From Intestinibacillus sp964580155 (lineage in GTDB: Bacteria; Bacillota; Clostridia; Oscillospirales; Butyricicoccaceae), in the NCBI GenBank assembly GCA_964580155.1, contig CAZOJP010000035.1, forward strand, positions 1-22,341: a DNA stretch of 22,341 nt, in the 5' to 3' direction. The notes below the pieces were generated by a model. It saw nothing but the letters and a program-made list of their open reading frames with translations, had not been told where the DNA came from and ran no database searches. Positions 13,963-21,684 of the stretch are shown one piece after another (position 1 is the first letter of the stretch; each line of letters begins with the position of its first letter). The translations under genes were made by a program, and so were the position numbers.

Positions 13963-15933
13963 TTAATAGTGACGCGCCTCAAAGAGATGGTCTTCAATCG
14001 CCTTGCGTGCGGCCTGCACTTCGGGCTTCGTGGAAACCTCGGCGACGCCGACACGCCACCAGTTCTCGTAGCCCGCAGACATGGTCTTGGGCAGAACCTT
14101 GATGTCAATCAGCGTGGAAACGGTCTGCTTCTTGGAATCTTCAATCGCAGCCTTGAGCTCGTCAAGGGTCTTGACGGTGTAGGTTTTGCAGCCGTAAGCC
14201 GCGCCGATCGCCGCGTAGTCGACCATGATGACCTTGCCCTTGTGGACGCCGTTTGTCACGCCCTCTTCCAGCATGTTCTTCTCGGTCGTGATGGACGCGT
14301 TGCCCTGGCCGACCTCAAGGTTGTTGATGCAGCCGAAGGAAGCGTTGTCAAACAGCATGACGTTGATCTTCTTGCCAATCTGGATGGAGGTGATGAGCTC
14401 GGAGTGCAGCATATCGAAAGAGCCGTCGCCGCACATCGCGTAAACCTCCTGATCCGGGCAAGCGAGCTTTGCGCCCAGCGCGGAAGCAACCTCGTAGCCC
14501 ATGCAGGAGTAGCCGTACTCCATGTGATAGGTGTTCGGGGTGCGTGCACGCCACAGACCCTGCATGTCGCCCGGCAGAGAGCCGGCCGCCGCGCATACGA
14601 TCGCGTCGTCGTCAATCATGTGGTTGATCGTGCCGAGAACCGTGGTCTGGCACAGCGTGCAGCCCGTGTCCTCGATGAACTTCTCGACGCACATACGGTT
14701 GTCGTCGTTGACTTCGGGGGTGAAGGAGCTCTTGTCGGTGTAGACCACGTTGTCCAGACGATCAATCTCGGTGAACCACTCCTGACGCAGCGCCTTGACC
14801 TCTTCGGCATAGGCAGCGTCGGTGTGGAAGCCGATGGCGGAGAGTGCCTCGCCGATTGCGGTCAGCGCTTCGTTTGCGTCCGCGATAACCGGCGTTGCGT
14901 CCATCTTGTACGCCTGGAACTCCGAGGGGTTGATGTTGACGAACTTCGCATCCGTGCGGTAGAGCCACTTGGACGCGGTCGTAAAGTCGGTGTAGCGGGT
15001 GCCGACGCCGATGACAACGTCCGCCTCATGCGCGAGCTTGTTCGCTGCGATGCCGCCGGTGGTGCCCAGACCGCCGAGGTTCAGCTCGTGGGTCCACTCG
15101 ATGGCGCTCTTGCCCGCCTGGGTCTCGCCGAAGGCAATGCCGAAATCCTCGGCGAACTTCTTGAAGACCTTATGTGCCTCGGCATAACGCACGCCGCCGC
15201 CGCAGATGAGAAGCGGCTTCTTTGCGTTCTTGATGACCTCGACAGCCTGCTCGAGCGCATACTTCGTGATCGGACGGCGGTCGATGCGCCATACGCGCTT
15301 GCGGAAGAAGTCGACCGGATAATCATAGGCTTCCGCCTGCACGTCCTGCGGCAGGGAGATTGCGACCGCGCCGGTGTTGGCGGTGTCGGTCAGCACGCGC
15401 ATCGCGGAGATCATGTCGGTCATGACCTGCTCGGGGCGGTTGATGCGGCCCCAGTACTTGGTGACAGCCTGGAACGCGTCGTGCGCGGAAATGGACAGGT
15501 TGTGCGGCTGCTCCATCTGCTGGAGCACCGGGTCGGGCTGACGGGAGGCGTAGATGTCGCCCGGCAGAAGCAGAACCGGAATGTTGTTCGCGGTTGCGGT
15601 TGCGGCGGCGGTGACCATGTTGCACGCGCCGGGGCCGACAGACGAGGTGCACGCGAAGATTTCCTTGCGGCGCATCTGCTTGGCATAGCCGACTGCGGCG
15701 AGCGCCATGCCCTGCTCGTTCTTGCCCTGATAGACGACCATGTCACGGAGCTCCTGCTCCACGCCGTTTGCAAAGCCGACGACGTTGCCGTGGCCGGGCA
15801 GCATGAAGATGCCCTTCACGAACTTGTGCTCGGTCTCGTTGCCATCCATGTCAATGTAGCTGACATACTGGTTTTCGAGAAAGCGGACGATTGCCTGAGA
15901 TGAAGTCAGGCGGACGGTTTCCATATGAATCAT
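13963..15933 (-). CDS. iolD: 3D-(3,5/4)-trihydroxycyclohexane-1,2-dione acylhydrolase
   Basis: This cytoplasmic thiamine-diphosphate enzyme opens the ring of trihydroxycyclohexane-dione to give 5-deoxy-glucuronate in myo-inositol catabolism. The 656-residue protein is of family length. It has an N-terminal ThDP-activating Glu in QGKNEQGMALAA (E73), a central FAD-like domain and a C-terminal ThDP/Mg site CGDGSFDMLHSE (from 501) with FDN at 527-529. The start ATG follows AAGGAGG by 10 nt. It lies directly downstream of iolB with a 38-nt gap, so they form an operon in which IolB acts on the IolD product. Other ThDP enzymes such as acetolactate synthase are shorter and lack the long N-terminal extension. 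Other iol genes are not in the window. Confidence 0.95.
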   Translation of the reverse strand: MIHMETVRLTSSQAIVRFLENQYVSYIDMDGNETEHKFVKGIFMLPGHGNVVGFANGVEQELRDMVVYQGKNEQGMALAAVGYAKQMRRKEIFACTSSVGPGACNMVTAAATATANNIPVLLLPGDIYASRQPDPVLQQMEQPHNLSISAHDAFQAVTKYWGRINRPEQVMTDMISAMRVLTDTANTGAVAISLPQDVQAEAYDYPVDFFRKRVWRIDRRPITKYALEQAVEVIKNAKKPLLICGGGVRYAEAHKVFKKFAEDFGIAFGETQAGKSAIEWTHELNLGGLGTTGGIAANKLAHEADVVIGVGTRYTDFTTASKWLYRTDAKFVNINPSEFQAYKMDATPVIADANEALTAIGEALSAIGFHTDAAYAEEVKALRQEWFTEIDRLDNVVYTDKSSFTPEVNDDNRMCVEKFIEDTGCTLCQTTVLGTINHMIDDDAIVCAAAGSLPGDMQGLWRARTPNTYHMEYGYSCMGYEVASALGAKLACPDQEVYAMCGDGSFDMLHSELITSIQIGKKINVMLFDNASFGCINNLEVGQGNASITTEKNMLEEGVTNGVHKGKVIMVDYAAIGAAYGCKTYTVKTLDELKAAIEDSKKQTVSTLIDIKVLPKTMSAGYENWWRVGVAEVSTKPEVQAARKAIEDHLFEARHY

Positions 15934-15971
15934 TCGGGTAGTTCCTCCTTAAAATCAGTCGTGTGATAGTT

Positions 15972-16778
15972 TTAGTTGCCGGTCGGGCAGTGCCAGATGT
16001 GGTCGTTTGCATCGTCCTCCAGCAGCCACAGGTGCTCGGTGTCGTCGATGCGGGTCTTGTCCCACGGGTCGCCCGGCAGATGGCGGATGCCCCATGCGTA
16101 GCAGCAGGAGTAGCCCGGCGCGGTGACCTGGGAGTGCATTTTGTCGGTGATGATCGCAAGACCGTTGTGGCGGGTTTCGTAGATTTCGTCGTTTGCCCAG
16201 CCTGCGCCGAAGCCCTGCTCGCGGTCGAAGCGGTAGAAGTAGACCTCGGGCTGCGGGTGGTGGTGCGGCGGGTAAGAGGACCACTTGCCCGGCAGGTTGA
16301 TGACCTCGCCCAGCACCATGTTGGAGTACGGCGCGTTGTCAAGGTCGAAGCAGGTGCGCACGTCGCGCTTGATGCAGCCCATCAGCTCGCCCTTGTTGCC
16401 GCGTGCCCAGGTGTCGGTGTCTTCCGGCTTGTACATCTTGGACGGGAAGGTCTTGTCGTTGAGGGTCTTCTGCACGTAGATGTTGCACGGGCCGTGCGCC
16501 GCAATCTCGATCTTGATGCCCTTGCATACGTGCAGGCAGGACGGATTGTGGTCAAACGGATTGGGACGATCGACGTCGTAGGAGTCGTTCTCCCACTTGA
16601 GGGTGCACTTGCCGTCGAACACCAGGACTGCAACTTCCTTCTCCGCCTCCTCGATGGCGAAGGTGTCGCCATCCTCCATGACGAGCAGGGCGACGTCCAT
16701 CATGGCGTCCTTGCCGATGCCGTCTTCGAGGCGGATATACTCATTGTAGCCCCGCTCGACCTTTTTGTTCATATACAT
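15972..16778 (-). CDS. iolB: 5-deoxy-glucuronate isomerase
   Basis: This cytoplasmic metal-dependent isomerase turns 5-deoxy-glucuronate into 2-deoxy-5-keto-gluconate, the step after IolD. The 268-residue bicupin matches family length. The metal site is visible as PPHHHPQPEVYFYRF (H172-H174, E178), with H215 in TDKMHSQVTAPGYS and H233 in WGIRHLPGDPWD. The ATG is 8 nt after AGGAGG. It is first in the iolB-iolD operon and is preceded by a leader of about 125 nt. The divergent AraC-family gene 213 nt away is the obvious candidate regulator. Confident identification. Confidence 0.94.
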   Translation of the reverse strand: MYMNKKVERGYNEYIRLEDGIGKDAMMDVALLVMEDGDTFAIEEAEKEVAVLVFDGKCTLKWENDSYDVDRPNPFDHNPSCLHVCKGIKIEIAAHGPCNIYVQKTLNDKTFPSKMYKPEDTDTWARGNKGELMGCIKRDVRTCFDLDNAPYSNMVLGEVINLPGKWSSYPPHHHPQPEVYFYRFDREQGFGAGWANDEIYETRHNGLAIITDKMHSQVTAPGYSCCYAWGIRHLPGDPWDKTRIDDTEHLWLLEDDANDHIWHCPTGN

Positions 16779-16820
16779 GACACATACCTCCTAAAATAAT
16801 AGTATGATTCTGCTTTGGAA

Positions 16821-16880
16821 GGACTGCGCCGCACCCGAAGGGGCGCTGTCCGCACGCGCACGCAAAAAAACCGCGCGAAG
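16821..16880 (-). other. Structured iolB leader
   Basis: Between the predicted start of transcription (about 16904) and iolB, the transcript contains a GC-rich stretch ending in seven U (16864-16870 region). Further on, the GGACAGCGCC/GGCGCAGTCC hairpin (16821-16851) has one mismatch. No known riboswitch is recognised. It may be an attenuator or simply structured; evidence is weak. Confidence 0.35.
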
Positions 16881-16910
16881 TGCTTGTATTGTTGCGTTTC
16901 ATTGTCTATA

Positions 16911-16955
16911 ATTATAAACAGAAAAACGGAATTGGTCTTGCAATATTTTCGCAAT
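16911..16955 (-). promoter_or_regulatory. iolB promoter with AraC-type direct repeat upstream
   Basis: On the minus strand TATAAT (16911-16916) has only AAGACC (16934-16939) at the -35 distance of 17 nt, a poor match that suggests activator dependence. Just upstream, two ATTGC copies (minus strand; 16940-16944 and 16951-16955) are spaced 11 bp start to start, about one helical turn. That is the usual layout for AraC-family activator half-sites, although the stretch also reads as an inverted repeat TTGC-N9-GCAA (16938-16954). Confidence 0.5.
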
Positions 16956-16991
16956 CGATAACACAATTTTAAGGAATAAGGAGAGATCGCT

Positions 16992-17867
16992 ATGGACGAC
17001 ACCAAACGAGAAAAGCGCATACACGGCACGCACGGCTTTCCATTTCAGATTTACCCGGCGCTCGAGGTCAGCGATCCCGATCTGGTTCCTTATCACTGGC
17101 ACCCCGAAAGCGAGATCATCCTGATTGATGCGAGCGAGGTCGAGCTGACGATCGGCGACCGGAAGTACGCCGGAAAGCGCGGCGATATCTATTTTGTGCG
17201 CAGCGGCGAGCTGCACGAAATCCGCGGCGCACCGACGGGACGGTCGCAATCCTTCGTATTTCCGATGGATTTTCTGCAGTTTGCCCGCACCGATCTGGCG
17301 CAGAGCGCGTTTCTTGCGCCGCTTGCGGACGGACAGCTGGTTTTTCGCACCGCGCTGCCCCACGGACAGCCGGGAAACGCGGAAATCGGCGCAATTTTGC
17401 GCCAAATCGTGCGCGCCTGCATCGGCAAGCAGGCAGGCTATGAGCTGATGGTCAAGGCCGGGCTGCTGCAAACCGTCGCGACGGCGGCCGCCCTCGGCCT
17501 GCTCGTGCCGCGCGCGGGCAAGGCGGACTATAAGCAGGAAACGCTGCGCAGCATCGTCGCGTACCTTGAAACGCACTATGCCGAGCATCTGAGGCTGGAC
17601 GAGGTCGCGGCGCAGTTTGGATTGTCACCCCAATATTTTTGCACCTTTTTTAAGGAAAATCTGGGCAGAACGCTGACCCAGCACGTCAATTTTTTGCGGG
17701 TCGAGCGCGCCAGCCGCTTGCTGCGCAACACCGACGACCCGATTTCCGAAATCGCGCTGACGGTCGGGTTCGATAATTTCAGCTACTTCATCAAGCGCTT
17801 TCGCGCGTGCTTCGGCTGCACACCAAGCGAATATCGGCGCGCAACCGCGTCCGGCATGGGCGCGTAA
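16992..17867 (+). CDS. AraC-family transcriptional regulator
   Basis: This 291-residue protein has an N-terminal cupin sensor domain, with the motif PYHWHPESEIILI (H35, H37, E39) that typically lines a ligand or metal pocket. The C-terminal AraC DNA-binding domain at about 190-285 has two helix-turn-helix units: LRLDEVAAQFGLSPQYFCTF and ISEIALTVGFDNFSYFIKRF. It is divergent from iolB-iolD and shares a 213-nt control region with them, so it probably senses an inositol or sugar-derived ligand and activates iolB. It ends 3 nt before the convergent DeoR gene with no room for a terminator. AGGAGA lies 7-8 nt before the ATG. Target and ligand are inferred. Confidence 0.9.
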   Translation: MDDTKREKRIHGTHGFPFQIYPALEVSDPDLVPYHWHPESEIILIDASEVELTIGDRKYAGKRGDIYFVRSGELHEIRGAPTGRSQSFVFPMDFLQFARTDLAQSAFLAPLADGQLVFRTALPHGQPGNAEIGAILRQIVRACIGKQAGYELMVKAGLLQTVATAAALGLLVPRAGKADYKQETLRSIVAYLETHYAEHLRLDEVAAQFGLSPQYFCTFFKENLGRTLTQHVNFLRVERASRLLRNTDDPISEIALTVGFDNFSYFIKRFRACFGCTPSEYRRATASGMGA

Positions 17868-17870
17868 GCG

Positions 17871-18626
17871 TCATTCGTAGCGCAGGCGCACCCCGTGGGA
17901 TTCGCAAAAGCGCACATAAGGATCGGGCGGACGGCGGTCGGTGATAAAGCCGCTCAAATCCTCCAGCCGGCAGAAGGAGATGACCGCATCGCGGCCGAGC
18001 TTAGAGTTGTCCGCGAGCAAAAAAATATGCGCGGCGCGCTGCACGATGCCGCGTTTAATCTCGGCTTCCAGGAAGGTCGTGTTCATCATGCCCGCTTCGA
18101 CAGACACGCCGGTCGCCGCCATGAACGCCTTGTTGATTTTCATGGCGGACAGCGCCTCGAACGCGGACAGACCGACAAAGGAATCGGTCGGACGGGAGTA
18201 GATGCCGCCGAGCGAAATGACGTTGAGATGCTCGTATTTGGACGCTTCGGCAAGCGCGCCGAGCGAGTGCGTCACAATTGTGATGCGTTTTTTGGTGGCA
18301 AGAAACTTGAGCATACACACGGTGGTGGTGCCCGAATCAATAAAAATGGTATCGCCGTCCTCGACCTCGTCCGCGGCAAGGCGGCCGATCAGGGCCTTGT
18401 CGCTGGAGTGCAGGCTTGAGCGCACCGGCGATGGCACCGCGCCGGGGGAGGAGATGGCGGTCACGCCGCCGTAGACCTTCGCGATATGGCCGCGCGCTTC
18501 CAGCGTGTTGAGATCGCGGCGTATGGTGTTTTTAGAGACGTTAAACGCCTCGCACAGTTCGTCAATCGTCGCGGTTTCGCGTGCAATGACATACTGCTCG
18601 ATTGAGTTAAGTCTGCTGATTTTCAA
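17871..18626 (-). CDS. DeoR-family transcriptional repressor
   Basis: This 251-residue protein has an N-terminal DeoR winged helix (ATIDELCEAFNVSKNTIRRD, about 19-38) and a DeoRC sugar-phosphate sensor domain with the IFIDSGTTT phosphate loop. I chose the TTG at 18624-18626: GAGGTG lies 8 nt upstream and the sequence MKISRLNSIEQYV is the usual N terminus of relatives. An ATG 66 nt further upstream would add an atypical charged leader. It lies between AraC (convergent) and the transketolase pair (divergent). Such repressors usually control the neighbouring sugar operon and release DNA on binding a phosphorylated intermediate; an IolR-like role is an inference. Confidence 0.9.
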   Translation of the reverse strand: MKISRLNSIEQYVIARETATIDELCEAFNVSKNTIRRDLNTLEARGHIAKVYGGVTAISSPGAVPSPVRSSLHSSDKALIGRLAADEVEDGDTIFIDSGTTTVCMLKFLATKKRITIVTHSLGALAEASKYEHLNVISLGGIYSRPTDSFVGLSAFEALSAMKINKAFMAATGVSVEAGMMNTTFLEAEIKRGIVQRAAHIFLLADNSKLGRDAVISFCRLEDLSGFITDRRPPDPYVRFCESHGVRLRYE

Positions 18627-18706
18627 TGCCAGGACACCTCGGCTTCCTTCATATTCACTATCCCTCTCGGATGTTTTCTTTTCTCTCCGCACATGTATCT
18701 ACTTTA

Positions 18707-18734
18707 ATTTTATCAGAAATTGACGAAAAATCAA
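18707..18734 (-). promoter_or_regulatory. Promoter of the DeoR gene
   Basis: TTGATT (18729-18734) and TAAAAT (18707-18712) are separated by 16 nt on the minus strand. It leaves a leader of about 75 nt before the TTG start. Confidence 0.55.
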
Positions 18735-18759
18735 CCAATAACACAGTAATTTTCGGAAA

Positions 18760-18822
18760 GTTGCGTAAAATTGTGAGAAGTGTTGCGCAAGTTGCGGTAA
18801 AGAAGGGTAATTTTTTCGCAAC
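18760..18822 (+). repeat. Cluster of GTTGCG repeats, candidate DeoR operators
   Basis: GTTGCG occurs at 18760-18765, 18782-18787 and 18791-18796, and inverted as CGCAAC at 18817-18822. The second copy is part of the palindrome TTGCGCAA. All four lie between the divergent DeoR and transketolase promoters, ending 18 bp before the transketolase -35. A further GTTGCG lies at 16891-16896 just downstream of the iolB -10 box. Confidence 0.5.
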
Positions 18823-18839
18823 AAAATGGGGTGCCGGCA

Positions 18840-18868
18840 TTGAAATCCTACGCAGAAGATGGTAAACT
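18840..18868 (+). promoter_or_regulatory. Promoter of the transketolase operon
   Basis: TTGAAA (18840-18845) and TAAACT (18863-18868) have 17-nt spacing on the plus strand, directly after the GTTGCG cluster. Confidence 0.65.
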
Positions 18869-18947
18869 GAAGACAGCGAAAAGTGGTTCGTGCGCCCGCG
18901 GCGCGCGGACGACGCTTTGAAAACTAAGGAATAGGCAGGTGTATTTC

Positions 18948-19799
18948 ATGCAGAAAGCAGAAAAAATGCAGCAGCTCCGCGTATTCGCACAGGAGATTAG
19001 ACTGGAAACCCTCAAGACGATCGGCACGCTCGGCTTCGGCCATGTCGGCGGCTCCATGTCAATCATTGATGCGCTGGCGGTTCTGTACGGCGATGTAATG
19101 AAGGTAGACCCGAAGAATCCGCGTTGGGAAGATCGCGACTGGTGCGTTCTGTCCAAGGGCCACGCGGGCCCGGCGATGTATGCAACCCTCGGCCTCAAGG
19201 GCTTCTATCCGCTGGAGCAGGCGTATACCCTGAATCAGCCCCACACGAACTTCCCGTCCCATACCGACCGCACCAAGACCCCGGGCGTCGACCTGACGAC
19301 CGGCTCGCTGGGTCAGGGTATGTCCACCGCGACGGGCGCGGCGCTTGGCAACAAGATTGACGGCCGTGACAACCACACATTCGTATTCATCGGCGACGGT
19401 GAGGCGGACGAAGGCCAGGTTTGGGAGGCAGCGCAGTTTGCGGTGCACTACGAGCTTGACAACCTCATCTGCTTTGTCGACGACAACAAGTACCAGCTTG
19501 ACGGCGCGTGCGAGCTCATCATGCGCCACGCAAAGGGCATCGGTGCAAAGTTCGACGCGTTCGGCTGGAACGTCATCGAGCTCGAGGACGGCAACGATGT
19601 CGAGAAGATTTATGACGCCGTTCAGGCGGCCTATGCCACCACGGGCAAGCCCACCTGCATCGTGCTTCACACGATCAAGGGCAAGGGCGCGACGTTTGCA
19701 GACGGTACCGGCGCGCACTCCTCTCAGCCGAGTAAGGAGCAGTGGGACGAAGCCATTGCTTACGCTGAGAAGCAGCTTGCTGAGATCAAAGCACAGTAA
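18948..19799 (+). CDS. Transketolase, N-terminal (ThDP-binding) subunit
   Basis: This is the pyrophosphate-binding half of a two-subunit transketolase, which moves two-carbon ketol units between sugar phosphates in the cytoplasm. The 283 residues include HVGGSMSIIDALAVLYGD (His32), LSKGHAGPAMYATL (His72), TTGSLGQGMSTATG and the ThDP motif GDGEADEGQVWEA (149-161) followed by FVDDNKYQLDG. I prefer ATG 18948 with AGGTG 6 nt upstream; GTG 18939 with AAGGA is a possible alternative three codons longer. The C-terminal subunit follows after 15 nt. Split transketolases are common in Firmicutes and archaea. Whether it is the housekeeping enzyme or a dedicated one for the inositol locus is open. Confidence 0.93.
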   Translation: MQKAEKMQQLRVFAQEIRLETLKTIGTLGFGHVGGSMSIIDALAVLYGDVMKVDPKNPRWEDRDWCVLSKGHAGPAMYATLGLKGFYPLEQAYTLNQPHTNFPSHTDRTKTPGVDLTTGSLGQGMSTATGAALGNKIDGRDNHTFVFIGDGEADEGQVWEAAQFAVHYELDNLICFVDDNKYQLDGACELIMRHAKGIGAKFDAFGWNVIELEDGNDVEKIYDAVQAAYATTGKPTCIVLHTIKGKGATFADGTGAHSSQPSKEQWDEAIAYAEKQLAEIKAQ

Positions 19800-19814
19800 G
19801 GGAGGGTATCAATT

Positions 19815-20780
19815 ATGAGTTTTACTTTGATTGGAAAACACGAGAAGGATGCTCGCGCAAACCGTGACGGCTACGTCAACGCGATGCTCGAGCTGATGGA
19901 ACAGGACCCGACGGTCGTCCATGTCGACTGCGACCTTGAAAACTGCATCAACACCGGCAAGCTCGAAAAGGCTTATCCGGCGCGCACGATCAACGCGGGC
20001 ATCGCGGAGGCAAACGCAATGGGCGTTTCCGCAGGCCTGGTTGCAACCGGCAAGAAGGTCTTTATGCACTCCTTCGGCCCGTTCGCATCGCGCCGCTCGT
20101 TTGATCAGGCGTTCATGTCCGCCGCTTACGCAAAGCTGCCGGTGCACATCGTCGGCTCCGACCCGGGCGTGTGCGCTGCATACAACGGCGGCACCCACAT
20201 GCCGTTCGAGGATTGCGCGCTGTATCTGTCCGTGCCGGGCTCGGTCGTCATCGATCCGGTCGACTACGCACAGATTAACTGCCTGACGAAGAAGCTGGCC
20301 GCATCGGAGAAGTTCTCCTATATGCGCATGATCCGCAAGACCGTTACCACGGTCTATGCAGACGGCTCGGACTTCGAAATCGGCAAGGGCGTCACCCTGC
20401 GCGAGGGCAAGGATGTGACGATCATCTCCTCCGGCATCATGGTTGACGTTGCGCTGCAGGCGGAAGAGGCGCTCAAGGCTGAGGGCATCTCCGCAAAGGT
20501 CATCGATATGTTCACCTGGAAGCCGCTCGACGAGGAGCTCGTCATTGCTTCCGCGAAGGAGACCGGCTGCATCGTCACCGCGGAGAACCATCAGGTCGGC
20601 TGCGGTCTGGGTTCTGTTGTTGCAAACTGCCTCGCGAAGAACCATCCGGTTCCGGTCGAGATGGTCGGCATTCAGGATCGCTTCGGCCAGGTCGGCGCGG
20701 AGAGCTTCCTGCGCGAAGAGTACAACCTGACGGTTGCCGACGTTGTCGCTGCTGTCAAGAAGGTCCTCGCACGCAAGTAA
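19815..20780 (+). CDS. Transketolase, C-terminal subunit
   Basis: This 321-residue protein is the second half of the split transketolase. It holds the pyrimidine-binding domain with the ThDP-activating Glu in INAGIAEANAMGVSAGLV (E65), FGPFASRRSFDQ, and the C-terminal transketolase domain from about 190 (VTIISSGIMVDVALQAEEAL, AENHQVGCGLGS). It must pair with the preceding subunit to form active sites at the interface. GGGAGGG precedes its ATG closely. A strong terminator follows, so the operon consists of these two genes. The sequence also resembles the 1-deoxyxylulose synthase C-terminal region, but the split form and partner point to transketolase. Confidence 0.93.
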   Translation: MSFTLIGKHEKDARANRDGYVNAMLELMEQDPTVVHVDCDLENCINTGKLEKAYPARTINAGIAEANAMGVSAGLVATGKKVFMHSFGPFASRRSFDQAFMSAAYAKLPVHIVGSDPGVCAAYNGGTHMPFEDCALYLSVPGSVVIDPVDYAQINCLTKKLAASEKFSYMRMIRKTVTTVYADGSDFEIGKGVTLREGKDVTIISSGIMVDVALQAEEALKAEGISAKVIDMFTWKPLDEELVIASAKETGCIVTAENHQVGCGLGSVVANCLAKNHPVPVEMVGIQDRFGQVGAESFLREEYNLTVADVVAAVKKVLARK

Positions 20781-20790
20781 GAAACCCCCA

Positions 20791-20822
20791 AAAGGATACG
20801 CCGAAGCGTATCCTTTTTTTTG
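20791..20822 (+). terminator. Terminator of the transketolase operon
   Basis: AAAGGATACGC (20791-20801) pairs perfectly with GCGTATCCTTT (20806-20816) around CGAA, followed by a T-run to 20821. Confidence 0.95.
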
Positions 20823-20841
20823 TTCGCCGCGCACTGTTTCC

Positions 20842-20870
20842 TTGACAGGGGGCCCGTTTGCAAGTATAAT
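20842..20870 (+). promoter_or_regulatory. Sigma-A promoter of mntP
   Basis: Perfect TTGACA (20842-20847) and perfect TATAAT (20865-20870) with 17-nt spacing. The transcript would begin near 20877, right at the riboswitch 5' edge. Confidence 0.9.
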
Positions 20871-20878
20871 AGTGAATC

Positions 20879-21031
20879 TATGAGGGAGTAGTTGGCGCAC
20901 GATGCGCGGCAGGTCAACATGCTGACGGTTCGTTCTGTCTGGTCTGCCTTCATTAACGAGACTCATGTGCGGAAAACTGCCGCACCTGTGTCTTTTTTTA
21001 TACTCAGGTGCGGGAAACACCTGATTTTTTT
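20879..21031 (+). promoter_or_regulatory. yybP-ykoY manganese riboswitch with terminator expression platform
   Basis: The aptamer (20879-20967) shows the two conserved internal loops: GGGAGTAG near the 5' end (20884-20891) and ACGAGACTCAT near the 3' end (20956-20966). The ATGAG (20880-20884) and CTCAT (20962-20966) strands close stem P1. This is the Mn2+-sensing yybP-ykoY class, which commonly precedes mntP and activates expression when Mn2+ is high. Downstream, CCGCACCTG (20980-20988) can pair either with GTGCGG upstream (20967-20972) or with CAGGTGCGG (21005-21013). CAGGTG can instead form the terminator with CACCTG. The alternatives are visible; which state each ligand condition favours is inferred from the class. 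Confidence 0.9.
21005..21031 (+). terminator. Riboswitch-controlled terminator
   Basis: CAGGTG (21005-21010) pairs with CACCTG (21018-21023) around CGGGAAA and is followed by ATTTTTTT. It lies 20 nt before the mntP start. Confidence 0.82.
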
Positions 21032-21050
21032 GTGTCTGGAGGAAGTTTGA

Positions 21051-21614
21051 ATGGGCTTGTGGGAATTGATTCTGGTCGCGGTGGGGCTGTCGATGGACGC
21101 GTTTGCGGTATCGATTGGCAAGGGGCTGACGATGCAGCGCATCCGGTGGCGGCAGGCGGCGCTGGCCGGGCTGTGGTTCGGCGCGTTTCAGGCGATGATG
21201 CCGCTTGCGGGGTATTTTCTCGGCATACGCTTTGCCGGCTATATCGAGATGATCGACCACTGGATTGTATTCGTCCTGCTCGCTTTGATCGGCGGCAACA
21301 TGATCCTCGAAGCGCGCAAGGGGGAGGCGACGTCCGTCGACTGCTCCTTCGCGCCGCTGCGCATGCTGCCGCTTGCGGTCGCGACCTCGATTGACGCGCT
21401 TGCAGTCGGCGTGACCTTTGCGTTTTTGCAGGTTGACATCCTGCCTGCCGTCATGCTGATCGGATGCGCAACGTTTGTCATTTCGGTTGCAGGTGTCAAA
21501 ATCGGCACGGTATTCGGGGAGTGTTTTTCGTGCAAGGCGGAATTTCTCGGCGGCGTTCTGCTGATTTTCATGGGATGTAAGATTTTGCTTGAGCATCTGG
21601 GCATACTGGGGTAA
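21051..21614 (+). CDS. mntP: Manganese efflux pump MntP
   Basis: This small membrane exporter removes excess Mn2+ from the cytoplasm. The 187-residue protein has six hydrophobic segments and the two family motifs, GLSMDAFAVSIGKG (D16) and ATSIDALAVGVTFAF, whose acidic residues sit in membrane helices. Its length is normal for MntP (formerly YebN/DUF204). GGAGG (21038-21042) lies 8 nt before the ATG. A yybP-ykoY riboswitch and terminator lie directly upstream, so expression should follow intracellular Mn2+. No clear terminator is seen after the stop, but the next gene has its own promoter. Confidence 0.95.
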   Translation: MGLWELILVAVGLSMDAFAVSIGKGLTMQRIRWRQAALAGLWFGAFQAMMPLAGYFLGIRFAGYIEMIDHWIVFVLLALIGGNMILEARKGEATSVDCSFAPLRMLPLAVATSIDALAVGVTFAFLQVDILPAVMLIGCATFVISVAGVKIGTVFGECFSCKAEFLGGVLLIFMGCKILLEHLGILG

Positions 21615-21655
21615 TCGCGCGACGGAATTTGATTCGACAAAATCCGGCGGGGAAC

Positions 21656-21684
21656 TTGCCTATTCTCCTGAAATATAGTAAACT
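21656..21684 (+). promoter_or_regulatory. Probable promoter of the NhaC-family gene
   Basis: TTGCCT (21656-21661) and TAAACT (21679-21684) have 17-nt spacing. A TATAGT overlaps the -10 at 21674-21679 but at poor spacing. Confidence 0.5.

Noticed and set aside
13876..15903. Open frame of 675 codons on the plus strand opposite iolD
   Set aside because: It starts inside the previous gene, crosses a perfect bidirectional terminator and lies opposite iolD, which is certain.
19809..21596. Open frame of 595 codons on the minus strand opposite transketolase and mntP
   Set aside because: It crosses a terminator, a promoter and the Mn riboswitch on the other strand; it is a shadow frame.
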